Assembly (NCBI GenBank): GCA_903944895.1
Contig: CAJATL010000192.1
Span: forward strand, 1 to 64,000
DNA from: an uncultured Bacteroidota bacterium
GTDB taxonomy: Bacteria; Bacteroidota; Bacteroidia; Bacteroidales; 4484-276
DNA length: 64,000 nucleotides
Reading direction: 5' to 3'
Made by a program: the position numbers and the translations under genes. Shown piece after piece: positions 57,182 to 64,000 of the stretch. Within the stretch, counting starts at the first letter, position 1. Each line of letters opens with the position of its first letter. The notes beneath the pieces are model-generated. The model ran no database searches. It saw only the letters and a list, made by a program, of their open reading frames with translations, and was not told where the DNA came from.

Positions 57182-57934
57182 ATGAAAAATATCATCTTAA
57201 TTTTATTCTTGTTTGCCTCAGTTGTCGTCTCAGCCAACGATAATCAGGCACTCATCGATGAAGCCAATAAAAAGTACAATGAAGCGTCATATCAGGAGGC
57301 CGCCGATCTTTACACCAAAGTGCTGATGAATGGCTTTGAATCTTCAAAATTGTACTATAATCTTGGCAATTCATACTTCAAACTTAAAGATATGGCATCA
57401 GCCATTTTGTATTATGAAAAAGCCAAAAAGCTTAGCCCTGGTAATGAAGATGTGCTTTTTAACCTTAAAATAGCCAATAACAACATCGTCGACAAAATCG
57501 AGATTGTACCTGAACTCTTCTATATTCGCTGGTGGAATTCGCTTACTCATTTTTTTACGGTTGACCAATGGGGCGTAGTAAGCCTGATTTCATTTTTTCT
57601 TGCCCTAGCTTTTGCGTTAACTTTTCTTTTGGTCGGGATAGTCTGGATTAAAAAGTCATCATTTTGGCTGGGAATATTATTTATGGTTCTTGCTATTTCG
57701 TCTTATTCATTGGCTAACGAACGGTTTAGCCTGTTTAAGAAAGATCATGAAGCCATCGTTTTCACACCCACCGTAACTGTTAAGAGTTCGCCAAGCGATA
57801 AAAGTATTGATCTTTTTGTGATCCATTCAGGGACAAAAGTTCAGATTACCGATAATGTGGGAGACTGGTTTGAGATCAAAATTGCCAACGGAAGCGTAGG
57901 CTGGATATTAAAAAATGAGATTAAAAAGATTTAA
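57182..57934 (+). CDS. batE: BatE: TPR plus SH3-like protein
   Basis: From ATG 57182 (a GTG lies three codons upstream) the 250-residue product has a signal peptide (MKNIILILFLFASVVVSA), TPRs (about 22-105; YNEASYQEAADLYTKVLMN, YYNLGNSYFKLKDMASAILY), two membrane helices (about 135-160 and 163-180) and a C-terminal SH3-like domain (about 195-250; VTVKSSPSDKSIDLFVIHSG, GDWFEIKIANGSVGWI). The SH3-like part may touch peptidoglycan. Last gene of the operon; a two-way terminator follows. Confidence 0.92.
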   Translation: MKNIILILFLFASVVVSANDNQALIDEANKKYNEASYQEAADLYTKVLMNGFESSKLYYNLGNSYFKLKDMASAILYYEKAKKLSPGNEDVLFNLKIANNNIVDKIEIVPELFYIRWWNSLTHFFTVDQWGVVSLISFFLALAFALTFLLVGIVWIKKSSFWLGILFMVLAISSYSLANERFSLFKKDHEAIVFTPTVTVKSSPSDKSIDLFVIHSGTKVQITDNVGDWFEIKIANGSVGWILKNEIKKI

Positions 57935-57967
57935 AAAAAAATCCTGCTCAATGGCAGGATTTTTTTT
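57933..57967. terminator. Bidirectional terminator between batE and the C1-like gene
   Basis: ATCCTGC and GCAGGAT form the stem around TCAATG, with nine A before and about eight T after, so it works on both strands. The two convergent genes end at 57934 and 57969. Confidence 0.9.
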
Positions 57968-57968
57968 G

Positions 57969-59108
57969 TTAAAGACCAAGTTTAACCTTTAGATCGGCAG
58001 GTAAACTGTTTTTATTGAGTAGTAAAAACACGGTATTTAATTTGACGTAGGCTTCCGAAAGATTTAATTCACCATCACCACTTGTGCAGGTGTTTTTGGC
58101 AACCAGATAATCGGCACCCTTTTTATCCTTACTTAAACCATAAACCAGCATGTAGCTCAATTCCTTACTCAGTAAAGTCTGGAATTTCTCCTGACGCATT
58201 GTTGGAGTAACGATGGCTTCGGCAACTGGCTCCATCACCAATTTGTCGGTTTCATTTGCTTTTACACCAGGCATTTTTGATGCGGGCACGATAGCAACAT
58301 TTTCGGCAGCAAAGACTGATTTCTCAACAAAATCACCACCCCAGGCTACAGTAAAACCATTTCCGATGGCATTTATCATGATCGTGACCAAATCTTCGGG
58401 AGCAACATTATAGGCCTTTTGATCGGACCAATTGTTATTGACCGGCAAAACAAACGGCTTAAACATTTCCTGACGGCTGTCGGAAGAAATCAAAACGTAA
58501 TCGCCAGGTTTTATTCCTGATTTTTCGGCATAACTTTTAGGTGTAAATTCCTGGTCGTTATCTTTGAAATTTATCCGTGCCTCACCAATGTAGCTAACAA
58601 GGGCGCCATCATAAGTATTTTTCCAGCGTTCACTAAACACACCTTTTTCTTTATCCAAAACCATCCGCAAAGTTCCGCGCAAAATGGCATCCATTTCACC
58701 AGCGTCTTCACCAAACGGATCCTTTTCAGATTTCATAAAACCAGCTTCCGGCACCATACCAAACTGGGCAGCAGCAAGAAAAACATCACTGGCAATACCA
58801 TCTCCGCCAACCCTGATTTTACCACCATTTTTAAGAAAAACATCGGCTTTTTGCAAATAGGCATTGTGAACGAAGTCCATTTCGGATAAATCAACGTCTT
58901 TCTGACCGATTTTTAATAGCTCCGCTTCCAAAAGTGCTGTGCCAGCATTGCTCCAGCAAGCAACCGGCCGGGGCAAATCTTTTGATGGGGAGGTTGTTAA
59001 TTTTTTTGTGGATTTAAGACCATAATAAGTTTCCTGTGCTTGAAGGCCCACAAATGAAAACAGCAGGAAAATAACTGATAACATTAAGGAAGAATGAATT
59101 TTTCGCAT
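57969..59108 (-). CDS. C1-family (aminopeptidase C-like) protein, probably inactive
   Basis: The 379-residue secreted protein (signal peptide LMLSVIFLLFSFVGLQAQ) aligns by motif with aminopeptidase C/bleomycin hydrolase (peptidase C1B): ACWSNAGTALLEAELLKIG, DLSEMDFVHNAYLQKADVF, KPGDYVLISSDS, FVLPVNNNWSDQKAYNVAPE, GFTVAWGGDFVE, KGADYLVAKN. Catalytic Cys51 and Asn339 are kept. The oxyanion Gln expected in an NQGxxGTCW motif is replaced (DLPRPVACW), and the His expected in DHxM near 318 is absent (LSYM). The following NSWG reads NTCT. It is therefore probably a pseudo-peptidase. A TATTTTTG -7-like box lies at 59162-59169. Confidence 0.82.
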   Translation of the reverse strand: MRKIHSSLMLSVIFLLFSFVGLQAQETYYGLKSTKKLTTSPSKDLPRPVACWSNAGTALLEAELLKIGQKDVDLSEMDFVHNAYLQKADVFLKNGGKIRVGGDGIASDVFLAAAQFGMVPEAGFMKSEKDPFGEDAGEMDAILRGTLRMVLDKEKGVFSERWKNTYDGALVSYIGEARINFKDNDQEFTPKSYAEKSGIKPGDYVLISSDSRQEMFKPFVLPVNNNWSDQKAYNVAPEDLVTIMINAIGNGFTVAWGGDFVEKSVFAAENVAIVPASKMPGVKANETDKLVMEPVAEAIVTPTMRQEKFQTLLSKELSYMLVYGLSKDKKGADYLVAKNTCTSGDGELNLSEAYVKLNTVFLLLNKNSLPADLKVKLGL

Positions 59109-59644
59109 ATTCGTTGAATTTAGGTTAGTTACTTATTAATTTTAAAACAAATTGAAGAAGGCAAAAATAATATTTTCGGTTAAGGATACTATCAAATACT
59201 ATGCTGATCAATTGGATTGCTGAAATATTTATTGAAGCAGCCTCCATTTTTTTTGCTTGAATAACGAATTTTTAACCGAAAGCGATATTTTAAGCAGACA
59301 ATTATTTAAAATGGATTTGAATTGCTATTAATAAGCGTTTGATTGGATTATTTTTTTCAACTTTGTTCATTCAAAATTTGGTCGTTTTTATGGGTATTTC
59401 AGGGGTTTTCAGGGGTAAAAACCGGCACACCGTTAACTGATTTTGAGCGGCCGTAAACTGATTGAAAATTGAAAGACATTGATTACAAGCTATTTTTGTT
59501 TGTTTTAACACGCAAAAATTCATTATTATAAAATGACTGTATTTAAAGCAGATTAGCTTACATTTTTGAAAAAATTTGTACCTTGCGCCGCTTTTAAAAA
59601 TTGAAATTACAATACTAACTTTATATTAATCTAACGAAAATGAT
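59109..59644. other. Intergenic region, 536 bp, divergent promoters
   Basis: This gap separates the divergent C1-like and BNR genes. It contains a candidate -7 box for the minus gene (59162-59169), two imperfect direct repeats CCGTTAACTGATT (59430-59442) and CCGTAAACTGATT (59451-59463) spaced 21 bp, a tandem TTCAGGGG pair near 59400-59415, and TACCTTGC (59579-59586), a partial -7 box for the plus gene. No small gene was recognised. Confidence 0.55.
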
Positions 59645-62600
59645 ATGAAAAGTAAACTTTTACCATTTAGCTTTTTAGCCTTGATTCTTGGGTTTACTAC
59701 TTTTATCCTGGCCAGTGGGTGGATTTCAAACGATCAACCTGTCATTCCAAAAAACCAGGATATTAATGGAAATAAAGCAGCCAGTGAATATCTGAATAAG
59801 ATGATTTCCAATCAGATAACTGGCAAAATTAACCCGAACGATGTGCTTTCGGCAAGAAAACAGGCGCTGCAAATGCAGTTCAAGTCAGGAAATGAACTCG
59901 GGCTAAATTGGCAAGAAATGGGGCCTGATAATACTCCCGGCCGGGTTAGGGCAGTAGTTTTTGATAATACCGATCCTGGTGGGCAAACGTTGATTGCTGC
60001 TGGTGTTACAGGCGGATTATGGAAAACAACCAATCTGGGTGCCACCTGGAACAAGATTGATCAGATTTCTCCAAATATTTATGTTACATGCATGGTGCAA
60101 AGCAGTGAAGGCACAATTTATGCCGGCACCGGTGAAGCATTCTGTACCGAAACCGACACCTATTATGGCGGACTGGTCGGACAGGGAATGTTTAAATCGA
60201 CAGATCAGAATAATTTTGAACTTATTCCAGGAACAACTCCGGTTGTAACGCAACTCAACGATACCGTTGATTGGGCCTATATCAATAATATAGCTCTCGA
60301 CCCATCTTCTGAGCGGGTTTACGCAGCCACCAACACAGGGCTTTGGTATTCAGACAACGGAAATACAAACTGGCTGAAAGTAGCAGAAAGTAATTTCGAC
60401 TCAACGATTTTTAATGTCTCACTTGCTATCGATTCGATTGTTCATTGCGATACCTACGAGATTGTCGGAGATAAAGTAATTTTCAGCAATCCTGTGTACA
60501 ATGCTCCTGACACTACCAGTTATTTAAAAGAAACCGTTGGAACAACCAGGACTGTAGTTCCAATAGGAAAAGTTCCTTGTGCCAGCGTTTCAGTTGCTTC
60601 TGACGGTACTGTTGCAGCAACTTTTGCCAACATGGTTTACACTGCACCAGGCGGCACAAATCTTGTCTTTACCAACCAGTCAAAGAATCCTGTTAACCCA
60701 AAAGAAGTAAGCAAGGAAAACAGGGAATATGCTACAACTCTTTTTGTTTATGACACACTGAATCCTACCGTTCCTTATTCAAGAACACTAAATTTTTCTG
60801 TTGTAACTGAGTATGGTTTTACTCCTAAAAGTGGCTCAAGCCCACTTTCAAATAGCCCGGGACGTACAGAAATTGCTTTCGCCCCAAGTGATCCAAATGT
60901 TCTGTACGTAGTTGGAACAGGTCAGTTTGGGTATCTTGACAATATTTATCTTTCTGAAAATAAAGGTGAAACCTGGGAAATAATTTTGCCGGGTGGTTCA
61001 TCACTGGAGATATTCAACGGAACAGGTTGTTACAATAATACGATTGCTGTTTTTCCAGACGATGCTCACAAAATTCTTGTTGGCGGCATTGATATGTGGT
61101 ACGGACAAAAATTCGGGAATACCGGCGGATATTATAACTGGGGTTCAGGTGCAGTATCTTCAAGTTTTTTTGACGAAGCATCAACATATTATTTGCCAAC
61201 CGGTCATCACAGGTACGTATTTAGCCCAACATCATCATCAAAACTTGCCATTGCAACCGACCGCGGCGTGTCGTTAGGTACCGTTACGTCAACAGGCGTA
61301 AATTTCCAGCGGATAAACAGAAACCTTTCCATTACGCAATGCTACACTGTTGGAGTTTCAGGGAACAGAAAAGAATTTTTGTGTGGCGCTCAGGGAAATG
61401 GAACTCAATACATCAGCGGAAACGGAAATACTCCGCAATATGCCGAACAAATTAATGGTGGTAACGGCGGTTCCTGTGCCATTTCGGTGATTAACCCTGA
61501 TGCTTTCATTTACAGTCAGGGTGCAGGCGTTATTTTACGATCAGAAGATAAGGGCGCTACGACATCGTTTAACTTTACTGCTCCCGGAAGTAACATATTC
61601 TTAACCCCATTTGTATTATGGGAAGATTTTGAATGTGAAAACTCGCGTGATTCGATTATGTTTTATGCTGATAAAGATTATTTACAAGGCGACATGATTG
61701 TTGGAAGAAGCGACAACTATACCTATCCGTTTAACCACATGCTCGATCAGAACCTGGCCGACGGTGATTCGATTACCATTAAAGATGTTGTTCAGTCTAA
61801 ATTTTTTCACGCCATTGCAAACGCAGTTTATGTGACCAAAGATGTGATAAAATTTGGTAAAGAACCTGACTTCTGGAAAATTGCCAACACCCCAGGTTTC
61901 CCAACCAGTATTGCAGTTTCTAAAGATGCAAACTTCGTTTTTGTAGGAACAGATAACGGTAAACTCTATCGTATTTCGAACATCGCACTTGCTTATGATT
62001 CACTCAGAGCAGATGTTGGAAGTACTGCCTGTATTATCGCTACCAACGAATTAGCAATTCCGGATTTTGCCAACAGATTTATCACATCGGTATCAGTTGA
62101 TCAACGAAATCCCGAGCATGTAATCGTTACTTTAGGTAATTATGGCAATGAATCCTATGTTTTCAGAAGCACGAATGCCCTTGATTCGGCAAGTGTTGTT
62201 ACATTTACCGACATAACTTCCAACTTGCCAAAAATGCCTGTTTTCTCGTCGATCATCGAACAAATGCGATCAAATGTTGCCATTATTGGAACCGAATACG
62301 GTATTTACACCACCAGTAATCTTGGTGATCCAAATCCAGTTTGGGTTAAGGATCAAACCGGGGTTGGGATGATTCCTGTTTATCAGATAAAACAACAGAC
62401 CATTTACAAACCCAGTTTTACAGTTGCTAATCCTGATCCCAACATACCACCTTTAGTTTTTCCCGAAGTGACAAATTACGGAGATATTTATATGGCCACT
62501 TTTGGTAGAGGCGTTTTCAGCGATAAAACTTTCCATACGGTTGGAATTAACGAAACTGTAAATAGCAAAAACACCATTGCCGGCACAATTTCAATTTTCC

Positions 62601-62833
62601 CTAATCCTGTTAAATCAGAGGCAAGCCTGACATTTGAAACTTCTTATCCAAAAAATATCCTTATCAGCATTTACGACTTATCAGGAAAAGTTGTTAAAAC
62701 AGTTTCCAGCTATTGTCCGGTTGCAGGTAAACAGGAAGTAAAAATTAACTGTTCCGACTTAAAAGCTGGTACTTACGTTGCTAAAGTTAGTGCAGATAAA
62801 GATAGTGGTAGTTTAAAATTCATCGTAAGATAA
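59645..62833 (+). CDS. T9SS-secreted BNR beta-propeller protein
   Basis: The 1,062-residue protein has a hydrophobic leader (LLPFSFLALILGFTTFILAS), a region resembling sortilin-type propellers with Asp-box motifs (TTNLGATWNK, YSDNGNTNWLK, SENKGETWE) and GLWKTTN/GRVRAVVFD phrases, and a T9SS type A sorting domain (about 985-1062; SIFPNPVKSEASLTF, SIYDLSGKVVKTV, LKAGTYVAKV, LKFIVR). It is probably released or attached at the surface. It resembles the BNR protein at 30441 in repeat type but, unlike it, has the export tail. A fibronectin-like gene follows 35 bp downstream. Confidence 0.88.
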   Translation: MKSKLLPFSFLALILGFTTFILASGWISNDQPVIPKNQDINGNKAASEYLNKMISNQITGKINPNDVLSARKQALQMQFKSGNELGLNWQEMGPDNTPGRVRAVVFDNTDPGGQTLIAAGVTGGLWKTTNLGATWNKIDQISPNIYVTCMVQSSEGTIYAGTGEAFCTETDTYYGGLVGQGMFKSTDQNNFELIPGTTPVVTQLNDTVDWAYINNIALDPSSERVYAATNTGLWYSDNGNTNWLKVAESNFDSTIFNVSLAIDSIVHCDTYEIVGDKVIFSNPVYNAPDTTSYLKETVGTTRTVVPIGKVPCASVSVASDGTVAATFANMVYTAPGGTNLVFTNQSKNPVNPKEVSKENREYATTLFVYDTLNPTVPYSRTLNFSVVTEYGFTPKSGSSPLSNSPGRTEIAFAPSDPNVLYVVGTGQFGYLDNIYLSENKGETWEIILPGGSSLEIFNGTGCYNNTIAVFPDDAHKILVGGIDMWYGQKFGNTGGYYNWGSGAVSSSFFDEASTYYLPTGHHRYVFSPTSSSKLAIATDRGVSLGTVTSTGVNFQRINRNLSITQCYTVGVSGNRKEFLCGAQGNGTQYISGNGNTPQYAEQINGGNGGSCAISVINPDAFIYSQGAGVILRSEDKGATTSFNFTAPGSNIFLTPFVLWEDFECENSRDSIMFYADKDYLQGDMIVGRSDNYTYPFNHMLDQNLADGDSITIKDVVQSKFFHAIANAVYVTKDVIKFGKEPDFWKIANTPGFPTSIAVSKDANFVFVGTDNGKLYRISNIALAYDSLRADVGSTACIIATNELAIPDFANRFITSVSVDQRNPEHVIVTLGNYGNESYVFRSTNALDSASVVTFTDITSNLPKMPVFSSIIEQMRSNVAIIGTEYGIYTTSNLGDPNPVWVKDQTGVGMIPVYQIKQQTIYKPSFTVANPDPNIPPLVFPEVTNYGDIYMATFGRGVFSDKTFHTVGINETVNSKNTIAGTISIFPNPVKSEASLTFETSYPKNILISIYDLSGKVVKTVSSYCPVAGKQEVKINCSDLKAGTYVAKVSADKDSGSLKFIVR

Positions 62834-62868
62834 TTATTTGAAATTGATAATCATAAAAAGTTGATAAC

Positions 62869-64000
62869 ATGAAAAGATATTTATTTACCATAATACTGGC
62901 TTTCATCGCTTCCTTCATTTTTGCACAGGTGCGGATCGATACTCCGGCATTGGTTGCCCCTGCCGACGCTAAAACCAACCAGATGCCAGACGTGATGTTA
63001 GACTGGAATGCTGTAACCGCAGCCGTTAGTTACAGGGTACAACTCAGTGAGGATGCTTCATTTTCAAATATCGTGGTTGACTCGGTAACTGACCTGACCT
63101 CCATAAAAAACAGTAAACTTAACTTTAATTTCCAGTATTACTGGAGGGTTAAAGCATTAGATCTTAACCTTAATGAATCATTCTGGACTCCGGTCTGGTC
63201 GTTTACTACGTTTCAAAAACTGGAACCCGACAAGCCAAACAATAATGCAACAGCCCAGATTCCTGATGTTCAGTTAAAATGGAAAACCAAAGTAGGAACC
63301 TCCAATGTAAGTGGAGTCGAACATTTTGATATTCAGATTGATGTTAATGCCAATTTCACCTCACCTAATGCAAAAACATTCCTGGTTTCGGGAAGCACTT
63401 TTGCTGTTACCATGTCACAGTTAAATTTTGGTACGCTTTATTACTGGCATGCACGGGCAAGACATTCTAATGACACATCTGCCTGGAGCGATTCACGAAC
63501 ATTTACTACACTGGATAATTTTTCGTTAAAAAAACCGGATAACAACAGCGTAGGTAATGATTTGAATGTACAAATGAGATGGGATGATGTATCAGGCGTA
63601 AAAAAATACGATTATCAAATCGACATTCACCCCGATTTTTCTACGGCTACCACTTATGTAACCGATACCTTCAGAGTTACTCCTGAAGATCTTAAGTACG
63701 GCGTTACTTATTACTGGCGCTCCCGTGCCCGGCATGACAACGATACAACTTTATGGACTGCAACCTGGAATTATACTACCGCTGCTTCGGTAGCACTGGC
63801 ATTACCAGAAAATAATGCTGACAGCGTTTCGATAAAGCCACAATTAACCTGGTCACAAATTAAAGGATCGACCAGTTATCAGGTTCAATATGATGTAACG
63901 ATGGATTTTATCGAACCTGAAAATTATTTCCAAACGGCCAGTGACGATGAAAGCCCATTATTTAATGTATTGTACAAACTTGATGCTAATCAGGTTTATT
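62869..64000 (+). CDS. Secreted fibronectin-III-like repeat protein, C-terminus beyond window
   Basis: The frame is open from ATG 62869 to the right edge (377 codons). It has a signal peptide (YLFTIILAFIASFIFAQ) and about four repeats of roughly 90-95 residues built on W-x-x-V...Y...Q-[IL]...F...YYWR-[AV]-[KR]-A...W-[ST] motifs (for example YYWRVKALDLNLNESFW, YYWHARARHSNDTSAWSD, YYWRSRARHDNDTTLWT), typical of FN3-like domains in Bacteroidota surface proteins. It lies 35 bp after the BNR gene and is likely co-transcribed. A T9SS tail would be expected beyond the window. Confidence 0.85.
   Translation, partial: MKRYLFTIILAFIASFIFAQVRIDTPALVAPADAKTNQMPDVMLDWNAVTAAVSYRVQLSEDASFSNIVVDSVTDLTSIKNSKLNFNFQYYWRVKALDLNLNESFWTPVWSFTTFQKLEPDKPNNNATAQIPDVQLKWKTKVGTSNVSGVEHFDIQIDVNANFTSPNAKTFLVSGSTFAVTMSQLNFGTLYYWHARARHSNDTSAWSDSRTFTTLDNFSLKKPDNNSVGNDLNVQMRWDDVSGVKKYDYQIDIHPDFSTATTYVTDTFRVTPEDLKYGVTYYWRSRARHDNDTTLWTATWNYTTAASVALALPENNADSVSIKPQLTWSQIKGSTSYQVQYDVTMDFIEPENYFQTASDDESPLFNVLYKLDANQVY

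Overview
The window comes from a Bacteroidota chromosome, most likely of Bacteroidales type. The grounds are a SusC/SusD pair, several secreted proteins with type IX secretion (T9SS) C-terminal sorting domains, a complete aerotolerance (Bat) operon, promoters of the Bacteroidota form TTTG-N19-TAnnTTTG, and a general lack of Shine-Dalgarno (SD) sequences. No phage, insertion sequence, CRISPR array or rRNA was seen.

Layout. 1-4616 (minus): the N-terminal ~1,538 codons of a giant secreted repeat protein that runs off the left edge. 5437-8639 (minus): thrS-infC-rpmI-rplT; infC appears to start at a non-ATG codon behind a strong SD. 8735-8973: a 7-bp tandem array. 8998-15310 (minus): a PorE-like TPR/PD40/OmpA protein, then ffh-folD-beta-propeller-queE. 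15540-23804 (plus): SusC, SusD, a FISUMP lipoprotein and a secreted PNGase F-like amidase. These are followed by a prolyl oligopeptidase, a GH29 fucosidase and a TonB C-terminal-domain protein. Together they suggest uptake and breakdown of N-glycosylated protein. 23992-24094 and 28617-28957 hold two different families of intergenic palindromes. 29066-33767: two secreted proteins (PKD and BNR propeller).

33975-48787 (plus) is the information-processing core: rpsU, xerC, hpf, four tRNAs, tuf, tRNA-Trp, secE, nusG, rplK, rplA, rplJ, rplL, rpoB, rpoC, then a DUF3467 gene. rpsU, hpf, rplJ and infC carry good SD sequences, unlike their neighbours; this fits a translation-feedback circuit acting on ribosome genes. 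A long near-perfect hairpin separates rplL from rpoB.

49415-57934 (plus) is a MoxR-DUF58-BatA-E operon. It converges on 57969-59108 (minus), a C1 (aminopeptidase C/bleomycin hydrolase-like) protein that keeps the catalytic Cys but appears to have lost the catalytic His and oxyanion Gln. The right end holds a T9SS-exported BNR propeller protein and the start of a fibronectin-III-like secreted protein that runs off the edge. All calls come from reading the sequence; no database search was run.
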